A stretch of 5,700 nt of DNA from Cyanobacteria bacterium RUI128 (GTDB lineage Bacteria > Cyanobacteriota > Vampirovibrionia > Gastranaerophilales > Gastranaerophilaceae): NCBI GenBank assembly GCA_024695725.1, contig JAILHQ010000053.1, forward strand, positions 1 through 5,700. Reading direction: 5' to 3'. Below the pieces are notes generated by a model. The model ran no database searches, was not told the origin of the DNA, and saw only the letters and a program-made list of their open reading frames with translations. The translations under genes and the position numbers were made by a program. Below are positions 1-5,677 of this stretch, one piece after another. Positions within the stretch are counted from its first letter, which is position 1. Each line of letters begins with the position of its first letter.

Positions 1-7
1 AAATTGA

Positions 8-412
8 CTATCTGTCTATTTCGACCATATCATTATCAAATTTTACAAACGATTTATTACTTCCAAAATCGTAAACTGTGGCAGCACCGTCTTTTCCGAA
101 TAAAATGATTTCAGGAGTACTATCATCAGTCAGGTCTTCAACCTTCATTGAATCAACACCGTATACTGATTCAGCGGCAATTTCTCTCAACATTCTGTCT
201 GTCTGAGAATCTTTATAAGCAGTTGTTCCGCCTGCAGCAACCATTGTTCCGATTGCAGCACCGATTAAAAATGCAGCTTTAACATCTTCTTTTCTGTAAC
301 CGGTTGAAGGTTTTTCATTCTCAGGAATTTCATTTTTATCTGAAGGAGCTCCACCCATTATTGTTTTTGCCCCGAAATGTATGTTATTGCTGATATTTAA
401 CGGTCTAATCAT
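8..412 (-). CDS. Small hypothetical protein with one glycine/alanine-rich hydrophobic segment
   Basis: I do not recognise a function for this 134-residue protein. The N-terminus carries Asn-Ile-His-Phe-Gly-Ala-Lys (residues 9-15), a short Phe-Gly-Ala motif of a kind I associate with many Gastranaerophilales proteins (memory, not a search). Residues 20-44 are polar and probably disordered. Residues 46-65 form one Ala/Gly-rich hydrophobic stretch, either a single membrane helix or a glycine-zipper-like segment. The C-terminal ~70 residues are acidic; around residues 92-115 an Asp-Leu-Thr-Asp-Asp stretch, then Ile-Ile-Leu-Phe-Gly and Val-Tyr-Asp-Phe, vaguely recall one FG-GAP/VCBS-type beta blade, but a single partial repeat is not enough to call. 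The start is supported by AAGGAG at 419-424 on the minus strand, 6 bases before the ATG. The stop is TAG, 7 bases from the window edge. It is transcribed divergently from dnaB. Confidence 0.75.
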   Translation of the reverse strand: MIRPLNISNNIHFGAKTIMGGAPSDKNEIPENEKPSTGYRKEDVKAAFLIGAAIGTMVAAGGTTAYKDSQTDRMLREIAAESVYGVDSMKVEDLTDDSTPEIILFGKDGAATVYDFGSNKSFVKFDNDMVEIDR

Positions 413-498
413 AGTCCACTCCTTGCTGTTTGTTGTTGTAATCTCTTAATAACTCTGAAACCTTTTTTTTGCGGTATATTAAACTTTGCTTAAACATT

Positions 499-543
499 TT
501 TTACAATCCCATGCTTTTACATACCTTAAAACATGGTGTAAAA
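499..543. repeat. Three copies of a TTTTACA motif (two direct, one inverted) in the divergent intergenic region
   Basis: TTTTACAATCC (499-509) and TTTTACATACC (515-525) are direct copies 16 bases apart that differ at two positions. GGTGTAAAA (535-543) is the reverse complement of TTTTACACC, so it pairs with the second copy if two bases (TA) are bulged, with 9 bases between the arms. The set lies between the minus-strand gene and dnaB and overlaps the poor -35 region of the proposed dnaB promoter. It could be an operator for a dimeric regulator or a weak RNA hairpin. In such an AT-rich region part of the similarity may be chance. Confidence 0.35.
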
Positions 544-565
544 ACAAAATCTTGCATGATAAACT
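537..565 (+). promoter_or_regulatory. Weak candidate promoter for dnaB
   Basis: TAAACT at 560-565 fits the TAnnnT pattern of a -10 box and is preceded by TG one base upstream (557-558), an extended -10 arrangement. The hexamer 17 bases upstream (TGTAAA, 537-542) is a poor -35. Transcription would begin near 572, leaving a leader of about 23 bases that holds the Shine-Dalgarno sequence at 586-590. This is the best match before dnaB, but the region is so AT-rich that chance matches are common. Confidence 0.3.
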
Positions 566-585
566 AAAAAAAGACAAAAAAAATG

Positions 586-590
586 AGGAG
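586..590 (+). promoter_or_regulatory. Shine-Dalgarno sequence that decides the dnaB start
   Basis: AGGAG lies between the ATG at 583 and the ATG at 595, with four bases (CGAA) before the second ATG. The ATG at 583 has only A-rich sequence upstream and no purine-rich AGG/GGAG motif, so 595 is the better start. The gap of four bases is slightly short but workable. Confidence 0.6.
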
Positions 591-594
591 CGAA

Positions 595-1989
595 ATGGTA
601 TCAGGTTCACCTAAGGAAAAAGCAGATTTAACACAGTTAATGCCGCAAAGCATTGAGGCAGAAGAAGCGGTTTTAGGGGCTATACTCGTCAACCCGAGGA
701 GTTTAGACAAGGTTATGACGAGCTTAAGGCCTGAATACTTTTACAAACCGGCACACAGATACATATATGAGGCAATGCTTCAATTAACAAACAACAACAC
801 GGTTATTGATATTGTATCAGTATCTGACACTCTTAATTTTAACCAAAAACTGGAACTGGTGGGCGGGCGTGCTTATATCAACGATTTGAGTTTCAAATGC
901 ATTTCAACTGCAAATGTGAAATATTATACTGACATTATAGAAGAAAAAGCAATTAAACGCTCACTTATTAACGCAGGTACAGAAATCACAACAACAGGAT
1001 ATGACACCTGTTCAAGTGATGAATCTTTAGAAAAAGCCGAAAGACTTATTTTTGATTTATCCTCAAAAAAATCAACCTCTGAACTGGTACCGATAGAAAA
1101 TATCATATACGGTACCTATGACATGATTAACGAAAGATACAAAAACCGTGATAAAAAGACAGGGGTAGAATCAGGGTTTTATGATCTTGATGAACTTACC
1201 AACGGTTTCCAAAAATCAGATTTAATTATCCTTGCGGCTCGTCCTGCAATGGGTAAAACTGCGTTTGCACTGAATATTGCACAAAATGCCGCTTTAAGAA
1301 ACGGAAAAACAGTTGCTATCTTCTCTTTAGAAATGTCAAAAGACCAGCTTGTACAACGACTTTTGTGTTCTGAAGCTGAAGTCGATTCCCAAAGACTGCG
1401 TTCAGGAAATATGCAGTCAACTGACTGGGAAAAACTTGCAAACGCTATGGCAAACCTCGCTGAAACAAACATTTATATTGACGATTCATCTGCATGTACT
1501 CTGAATGATATTCGTGCGAAATGCCGTCGTTTGGCAATGCAGGAAAAAGAACTCAGTCTGATTGTAATTGACTACCTTCAACTTATTATGCCGGCAGGTA
1601 AGATGCTTAGCCTCCAGCAGCATGTTGCGGAAGTATCAAGAGGGTTGAAACTGCTTGCAAAAGAGCTTAATGTTCCTATCATAACCTTGTCGCAATTATC
1701 ACGCGGACCGGAACAAAGAAATGACAAACGCCCTCAGCTTGCCGATTTGAGAGATTCAGGCTCAATCGAACAAGATGCTGATATTGTAATGTTTATTTAT
1801 CGTGGCGAATATTATGTTAATAATGGTGAAGCAAGCGAAGAAGAAGCTCTTGAACTTGCAAAAAGTAAGGGCGAGGCAGAAATTATTATTGCAAAACAAA
1901 GAAGCGGCCCTACAGGCACTGTTAAACTTCTGTTCCAGAATAATATCACCAAATTCAAGAATAAAACAAAAGTTACGACAGAGTTTTAA
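595..1989 (+). CDS. dnaB: Replicative DNA helicase DnaB
   Basis: DnaB is the hexameric 5'-to-3' helicase that unwinds DNA at the replication fork and binds primase through its N-terminal domain. Numbered from the 595 start (464 residues, normal for the family), the N-terminal domain spans about 13-120 and opens with the usual Pro-Gln-Ser-Ile-Glu-Ala-Glu stretch, followed by a linker to about 165. The RecA-like domain carries Walker A ARPAMGKTA (215-223), SLEM with the catalytic glutamate (244-247), Walker B LIVIDYLQL (322-330), the LSQLSR motif (365-370), LRDSGSIEQDAD (385-396) and KQRSGPTG (434-441) with the arginine-finger region. No key motif is missing and no intein interrupts the motifs. 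An ATG at 583 would add four residues. Unlike many genomes, no rplI precedes it; its upstream neighbour is a divergent hypothetical gene. No terminator is visible before lptC. The complete motifs and chromosomal neighbours argue against a phage helicase. Confidence 0.97.
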   Translation: MVSGSPKEKADLTQLMPQSIEAEEAVLGAILVNPRSLDKVMTSLRPEYFYKPAHRYIYEAMLQLTNNNTVIDIVSVSDTLNFNQKLELVGGRAYINDLSFKCISTANVKYYTDIIEEKAIKRSLINAGTEITTTGYDTCSSDESLEKAERLIFDLSSKKSTSELVPIENIIYGTYDMINERYKNRDKKTGVESGFYDLDELTNGFQKSDLIILAARPAMGKTAFALNIAQNAALRNGKTVAIFSLEMSKDQLVQRLLCSEAEVDSQRLRSGNMQSTDWEKLANAMANLAETNIYIDDSSACTLNDIRAKCRRLAMQEKELSLIVIDYLQLIMPAGKMLSLQQHVAEVSRGLKLLAKELNVPIITLSQLSRGPEQRNDKRPQLADLRDSGSIEQDADIVMFIYRGEYYVNNGEASEEEALELAKSKGEAEIIIAKQRSGPTGTVKLLFQNNITKFKNKTKVTTEF

Positions 1990-1993
1990 TTTA

Positions 1994-2022
1994 TTTACCA
2001 ATATCCCTTTATGTGCTAAAAT
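1994..2022 (+). promoter_or_regulatory. Candidate extended -10 promoter abutting the lptC start
   Basis: TTTACC (1994-1999, four of six matches to TTGACA) is followed after exactly 17 bases by TAAAAT (2017-2022, five of six matches to TATAAT). TG lies one base before it at 2014-2015, completing an extended -10. The usual distance of about 7 bases from the last -10 base puts the transcription start at about 2029, the A of an in-frame ATG. The lptC gene has no Shine-Dalgarno sequence, consistent with a leaderless transcript. The promoter match is seen in the sequence; leaderless use is inference. Confidence 0.5.
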
Positions 2023-2028
2023 ATGTTT

Positions 2029-2646
2029 ATGAAGATTGATAAGGAACTTTTTTGGGATATATTATCGAAGGCAAAAGAACGCTGGGCCAAAATGGACGGA
2101 CACCAACGCACTTATTTCATAATTGCTGTTGTGATAACTATTATCCTGATGTGGGCGTTTATAACGGCAGGGTTCATTACAACAAACTTCAACCGTAATG
2201 CCCTGAGATCCGGAGTAGACAGACAGGAACTTCAGGTATCCAGTATGATTCTTACGGAAACGAAAGACGGCCAAAAGTTCTGGGAAATCTTCGGAGAAAC
2301 GGGGAAATACAACAGCGACCACAAAATCGCACACTTAAATAATGTGGTTGGTAATTTCTATAAAAATAATGAAGTAGAGCTGAGTTTTGAATCAACAAAA
2401 GGGTTGTATAATGAAGAAACTCAAGAGATAATTTTGTATGAAAATGTTTTTGTTGTACTGAAGGATGAAACTTCGCTCAAGGCAGACAAGTTGAATTTTG
2501 ATATAAAAACAAAAACGCTCAATGTTGAAGGTAATGTTATAATAAATAAAAAACGCTCGTTTAATGCGAAAGCAGAAAGAGCCGTAATTGATTCCGAATA
2601 TTCAAGATTCAGAATAATAGGAAAAACCGTATCGAAGTTATATTAA
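2029..2646 (+). CDS. lptC: LptC-family lipopolysaccharide export protein
   Basis: LptC is the bitopic inner-membrane partner of the LptBFG transporter; its periplasmic beta-jellyroll passes lipopolysaccharide to LptA. Numbered from ATG 2029 (205 residues, near the E. coli length of 191), residues 1-27 form a basic cytoplasmic tail, longer than in E. coli LptC. Residues 29-50 are one strongly hydrophobic helix, and the rest is periplasmic. The periplasmic part shows the family pattern: Gly-Glu-Thr-Gly-Lys-Tyr (88-93), alternating hydrophobic strands with Asn-Asn-Val and Phe-Tyr (104-111), a Glu-Asn-Val-Phe-Val-Val strand (138-143), Leu-Lys-Ala-Asp-Lys-Leu (150-155) and Glu-Gly-Asn-Val (167-170). 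An ATG at 2023 would add Met-Phe; neither start has a Shine-Dalgarno sequence, and 2029 is preferred because it coincides with the predicted transcription start. The lptA-like gene follows directly, which supports the call. Confidence 0.88.
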   Translation: MKIDKELFWDILSKAKERWAKMDGHQRTYFIIAVVITIILMWAFITAGFITTNFNRNALRSGVDRQELQVSSMILTETKDGQKFWEIFGETGKYNSDHKIAHLNNVVGNFYKNNEVELSFESTKGLYNEETQEIILYENVFVVLKDETSLKADKLNFDIKTKTLNVEGNVIINKKRSFNAKAERAVIDSEYSRFRIIGKTVSKLY

Positions 2647-2654
2647 ATTAAGAA

Positions 2655-2659
2655 AAGGA
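2655..2659 (+). promoter_or_regulatory. Ribosome binding site favouring the second ATG of the lptA-like gene
   Basis: AAGGA lies in the 19-base gap after lptC. It is 3 bases from the ATG at 2663 and 6 bases from the tandem ATG at 2666. The second distance is normal, so initiation at 2666 is more likely; the difference is a single methionine. Confidence 0.55.
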
Positions 2660-2665
2660 AAGATG

Positions 2666-3637
2666 ATGAATAAGAAGAAATTTTTAATAATAATGTCACT
2701 TTTAGTGTTATGCGTGGGAGCAATAGGGGTTATTGCGGAAGATTTGATTATTGAATCTAAAACACAAAGTTTTAGTGAAGAAGACAGCCGTATCAAATTT
2801 GACGGTGATGTCAAAGTTAAATACGGAGATATCAATCTGGTTGGTGACAGAGCAGATGTTACTGTTAAAAACAGTAAACTTCACACTGCGACCTTCTATG
2901 ACAAACCTTATGCATACGAAATCAAAAACAACAAGAAAAGAGAAGTAAAAGCAAACATACTTAAATTCTCTCTTTTAAACAAAGTTATCAAAGCTGAAGG
3001 TGACACCCAAACAATCATCACCGAAGGTCAGACACCTGTTGCGGTAATCAATGCCGATGAACAGGAATACAATGTAAATACAAACATAATGACGGCAACA
3101 GGTTCAGTTGCAATCAAATATAAAGACATAAACGCATACACCGATAAAGCTGTTATCCATACGGATAAACACGGCGAATTAAAAAGAATTGACCTTATCG
3201 GCAGAGCGAGAATTGACCAGTCTAAACACCACGCAACGGCTAATCATTTCATATACGAAGCAGACAAAGAACAAATGACTGCAATGGGTGAGGCCGTTAC
3301 TTCAACCATTTTGGATAACGGTAAAGAATTTGTACTTAAAGCAAATTACCAACAATACAACAAAAAAGAAGGTATCTTTATCGGAAACGGAAATGTAAGA
3401 GCATGGTACGATAACTATTACGCTAAAGGCCCTAAGGTTGTATGCTACCCTGATAAGGTGACAAATAAACCTCAGGAAGTATTTATGATAGGCCGTTCTA
3501 CTATCAAAGAAAATGAAAAAGATATCACGGCAGATAAAATTAAAGTTATTATCGAACCTAAAAACTTCACAGCCGAAGGTAATGTAAAAACAGTTATTCA
3601 CCAGGCAGGTGTTTCAAGCGAAAAAGCAGGGTTCTGA
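2666..3637 (+). CDS. lptA: Long LptA/OstA-family periplasmic lipopolysaccharide transport protein
   Basis: LptA-type proteins polymerise through OstA beta-jellyroll domains into a periplasmic bridge that carries lipopolysaccharide from LptC to LptD. Numbered from ATG 2666 (323 residues), residues 1-24 form a classic signal peptide: Asn-Lys-Lys-Lys, a hydrophobic core (6-22), and likely cleavage after Val-Ile-Ala before Glu-Asp. The mature protein is a series of short polar beta strands with recurring Gly-x-Val turns: GDVKV (47-51), GSVAI (146-150), GNVRA (242-246) and GNVKT (305-309), each inside an OstA-like unit. E. coli LptA is 185 residues, so this one is nearly twice as long and probably holds two or three OstA domains. 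There is no C-terminal beta-barrel, so it is not LptD. Its position right after lptC fits LptA; a separate OstA-family paralogue is possible. It ends with TGA followed at once by an in-frame TAA. Confidence 0.85.
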   Translation: MNKKKFLIIMSLLVLCVGAIGVIAEDLIIESKTQSFSEEDSRIKFDGDVKVKYGDINLVGDRADVTVKNSKLHTATFYDKPYAYEIKNNKKREVKANILKFSLLNKVIKAEGDTQTIITEGQTPVAVINADEQEYNVNTNIMTATGSVAIKYKDINAYTDKAVIHTDKHGELKRIDLIGRARIDQSKHHATANHFIYEADKEQMTAMGEAVTSTILDNGKEFVLKANYQQYNKKEGIFIGNGNVRAWYDNYYAKGPKVVCYPDKVTNKPQEVFMIGRSTIKENEKDITADKIKVIIEPKNFTAEGNVKTVIHQAGVSSEKAGF

Positions 3638-3640
3638 TAA

Positions 3641-4432
3641 ATGGAAAATGGGAATTTAAAAATGGAAAATAATGTTGAAAATGCTATTGAATGTTTTAAA
3701 AAAGGTGAATTTCAACAAGCAATAGATATCTTCAGTAATGTTTTGGAACACGAAGACGATAACGCAGAAATCTATAACAATATGGGGCTTTGTTACACGA
3801 AACTGGGAAATTTTGAACAGGCAGAAAAATCTTTTACAAAGTCTATAAAACTAAACCCGCTTATCCCTCAATCCTATATAAATTTATCTGATTTATATTA
3901 TAAAGCAGGTGATTTGTCAGGTGCTATCGGGGTTTTAGAACGCGGAAGTTACGAAATGGAAGATAACTATGTTATCGCACACCTTTTAGCAAGAGTTTAT
4001 ATTGACGATTCCCGTTACGATATGGCTATTGTTGAGCTTGAAAAAATTCTTGACGCCCAGCCTGAAAACTATGATGCCTATTACGATTTAGGCAGAGTAA
4101 TGTTTGAAATGGGTAACTATGAAGATGCCATTTCTAACTTTGAAAATGTTATCGAATACAAAGAAGATAATGAATTTTTATATTACTATCTGGCTCAGGC
4201 TTATGAGGCAAATAACGAGATTGATAAAGCAATCTCTAACTACCTGAAAGCGACTGCCGTAAATACAAAATTTGCTATGCCTTATAAAAAATTAGGTATT
4301 CTGTTTTTGGCAAGAGAAGATTACGAAGACGCAATAGAATTTTTTGAAGATTATATCAAACTTGATGTTCCCGACGAAGAAAGAAAAAGTGTTAACGAAC
4401 TCATTAACAGAATAAAAGGGAAACTTGGATAA
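3641..4432 (+). CDS. Seven-repeat TPR protein, partner unknown
   Basis: This 263-residue protein is almost entirely tetratricopeptide repeats, helical hairpins that bind peptides or proteins. Seven units fit a strict 34-residue period: about 8-41, 42-75, 76-109, 110-143, 144-177, 178-211 and 212-245, followed by a charged helix to the end. Typical TPR positions are visible, such as Asn-Met-Gly-Leu-Cys-Tyr (47-52), Leu-Gly-Arg (150-152) and Ala-Ile at the start of most second helices. No signal peptide or membrane segment is present, so it is probably cytoplasmic. The start at 3641 lies 3 bases after the lptA stop and lacks a clear Shine-Dalgarno sequence (AGGG at 3628-3631 is 9 bases away). 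An alternative ATG at 3662 sits in a repeat of the same nine bases (ATGGAAAAT) and would remove seven residues. Its neighbours suggest a link to envelope assembly or DNA uptake, but no specific function can be assigned. Confidence 0.9.
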   Translation: MENGNLKMENNVENAIECFKKGEFQQAIDIFSNVLEHEDDNAEIYNNMGLCYTKLGNFEQAEKSFTKSIKLNPLIPQSYINLSDLYYKAGDLSGAIGVLERGSYEMEDNYVIAHLLARVYIDDSRYDMAIVELEKILDAQPENYDAYYDLGRVMFEMGNYEDAISNFENVIEYKEDNEFLYYYLAQAYEANNEIDKAISNYLKATAVNTKFAMPYKKLGILFLAREDYEDAIEFFEDYIKLDVPDEERKSVNELINRIKGKLG

Positions 4433-5545
4433 ATGCACAAAAAATACTGGGTTAGTTTTTCATCAATAGAAACAATCGACTCTAAGTTTATCATTGCATT
4501 ATTTGAATACTTTGGGGATATTGAAAGAGCCTTTAATGCCGGAGTTGATGAACTTTTGGAATTTGCCAAAAGTGTTAACGGAGTCTTACAGAAACGCATT
4601 AATGATTTTCTGAAAGTGCGCGATAAGATTGATCCGGATAAAATATATGATTCAGTCCTTGACAGAGGGTTAAAAATACTCACTTATGAGGACAGCGCTT
4701 ATCCTTATATGCTCAAAAATATCTCAGATCCGCCTGCGGTAATTTACTACAAAGGTGATTTTTCTGTATGTAATCTTGAAAGAACCCTTGCGGTTGTCGG
4801 CTCAAGAAGAATAAGCAGAAACGCACAAGACTCTCTAAAAGTTGTGATGTCAGGACTAACAGGAACAGATTTATGTGTTGTATCAGGTTTGGCAGCAGGT
4901 GCTGATACTTTAGCACACAAAATTGCTCTCGATAACGGACTAAAAACAATTGGGGTAATAGGCGGAGGAATGGATAACCTTTATCCGTCATCAAACAAAG
5001 CATTGGTAGAGGAAATTATAAACGGAAACGGGGTAGTTATGAGTGAATATTTCCCGACCTTTGAACCGTTACCGTTCAGATTCCCTCAAAGAAACAGAAT
5101 TGTATCGGGGCTTTCTTACGGAACACTTGTAGTGGAAGCGGCAATAAAAAGCGGGGCATTAATCACCGCTAATCTCACCCTTGAACAAGGCAGAGAGTTG
5201 ATGTGTATTCCGGGATTAATTACTAACCCAAACACCGCAGGTATTTATAAAATGATTAAAACGGGAGCACATATTGTAACCGAATCGGAAGATATTCTGA
5301 ACGCACTCGGCTGGACAATAAACAGACAAATACCTTTGTTTACAGATGAAAATAACTCTGCCGAAGTTAATTCCGATGAAGAAAAAATTATAAAATCAAT
5401 AACGGTAGAGCCAAAAAGTTTTGACGAAATCCAAAAAGAAACAGAACTTGATGTGGATAGTTTGCTCGTTTGCCTTACAAATCTGGAACTTAACGGACTG
5501 ATAGAACAAACAGCAGGGGACAGGTATAAAAGGACTGTCATATAA
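4433..5545 (+). CDS. dprA: DNA processing protein DprA (Smf)
   Basis: DprA binds incoming single-stranded DNA in the cytoplasm during natural transformation, shields it and loads RecA; it is also widespread in bacteria not known to be competent. The 370-residue length is typical. An N-terminal helical SAM/HhH-like region spans about 5-65. The Rossmann-like core (about 75-290) has all hallmark motifs: VVGSRR (121-126), SGLAAGAD (151-158), VIGGGMD then LYP (175-185), FRFPQRNRIVSGLS (215-228), VVEAA with SGALITA (233-246) and IPG to TGA (259-279). Residues 313-370 form a DML1-like winged helix. A Lys-rich start (Met-His-Lys-Lys) fits no signal peptide. The ATG directly follows the TPR stop codon with no gap and in the same frame; AAGGG at 4416-4420 is 12 bases away, too far for normal initiation, so coupling to upstream translation is likely. 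The stop codon is part of the hairpin that follows. Confidence 0.96.
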   Translation: MHKKYWVSFSSIETIDSKFIIALFEYFGDIERAFNAGVDELLEFAKSVNGVLQKRINDFLKVRDKIDPDKIYDSVLDRGLKILTYEDSAYPYMLKNISDPPAVIYYKGDFSVCNLERTLAVVGSRRISRNAQDSLKVVMSGLTGTDLCVVSGLAAGADTLAHKIALDNGLKTIGVIGGGMDNLYPSSNKALVEEIINGNGVVMSEYFPTFEPLPFRFPQRNRIVSGLSYGTLVVEAAIKSGALITANLTLEQGRELMCIPGLITNPNTAGIYKMIKTGAHIVTESEDILNALGWTINRQIPLFTDENNSAEVNSDEEKIIKSITVEPKSFDEIQKETELDVDSLLVCLTNLELNGLIEQTAGDRYKRTVI

Positions 5546-5583
5546 ATTATTGTTTATCGGCAGAGCCGATATACAATAATTTA
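5543..5583 (+). terminator. Strong hairpin overlapping the dprA stop codon, probable transcription end
   Basis: Arms 5543-5561 and 5565-5583 pair at 18 of 19 positions (the one mismatch is 5554/5572), closed by a three-base AGA loop. The top is GC-rich (TATCGGC / GCCGATA) and the base is AT-rich. The left arm begins with the TAA stop codon of dprA. There is no clean T tract after the stem, so it is not a textbook intrinsic terminator; it may instead act as a 3'-end-stabilising hairpin, or be the outer part of the repeat element that follows. Confidence 0.5.
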
Positions 5584-5585
5584 CG

Positions 5586-5617
5586 GCACTAGGGCACTAA
5601 GATACTAAGGCACTAGG
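5586..5617 (+). repeat. Four tandem 8-bp units (GCACTAGG type)
   Basis: Four head-to-tail octamers without gaps: units 1 (5586-5593) and 4 (5610-5617) are GCACTAGG, unit 2 (5594-5601) is GCACTAAG, and unit 3 (5602-5609) is ATACTAAG. All share the core ACTA followed by a purine pair ending in G. The array begins three bases after the dprA hairpin. The same octamer is found inverted at 5678-5700. The 8-bp period does not fit a coding repeat or CRISPR. Confidence 0.85.
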
Positions 5618-5625
5618 TTCATTTT

Positions 5626-5640
5626 TACGGCTTTGCCGTA
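5626..5640 (+). terminator. Small GC hairpin followed by AT-rich tract
   Basis: TACGGC (5626-5631) pairs perfectly with GCCGTA (5635-5640) around a TTT loop. It is preceded by five T bases (5622-5626) and followed by an AT-only stretch to 5655 ending in TATTTT. This could be a weak intrinsic terminator on either strand. It resembles the core of the hairpin at 5555-5571 (GGC / GCC closing a three-base loop, followed by similar AT-rich sequence), so it may be a second copy of a repeat hairpin rather than a dedicated terminator. Confidence 0.4.
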
Positions 5641-5677
5641 TATATTATTATATTTTGAGCATTATTTCGGAACCTTT

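Noticed and set aside
8..412. FG-GAP/VCBS-type beta-propeller or adhesin fragment.
   Set aside because: Only one weak, partial repeat is present, without the full Asp-x-Asn/Asp-Gly-Asp calcium loop.
413..480. Promoter for the minus-strand gene, with a TAATAT-like -10 at 476-481 (minus strand).
   Set aside because: No -35 at an acceptable spacing was found, and such AT-rich hexamers are frequent here by chance.
1086..1116. GGTACCG (1086-1092) and CGGTACC (1110-1116) form an inverted repeat, with GATA/TATC nested inside, within the dnaB linker.
   Set aside because: GGTACC is itself palindromic, so any two copies form an inverted repeat. It lies inside a well-conserved gene and nothing else points to a function.
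1179..1472. 97-codon minus-strand open frame inside dnaB, and similar minus-strand frames inside lptC, lptA, TPR and dprA.
   Set aside because: All are antisense shadows of strongly supported genes, with no recognisable motif.
595..1989. Intein or insertion in DnaB, a common intein host.
   Set aside because: Walker A, SLEM, Walker B and the later motifs are contiguous at normal spacing, and total length is typical.
1802..2032. 76-codon plus-strand open frame overlapping the dnaB end and the lptC start.
   Set aside because: It lies in another frame of clearly coding dnaB, its composition is a lysine/leucine-rich shadow, and it would overlap lptC.
2666..5545. A single giant polyprotein (lptA-TPR-dprA) produced by readthrough or stop-codon recoding.
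   Set aside because: The first junction has two consecutive stops (TGA TAA), each downstream gene begins with ATG, and no recoding signal is seen. Coupled reinitiation is simpler.
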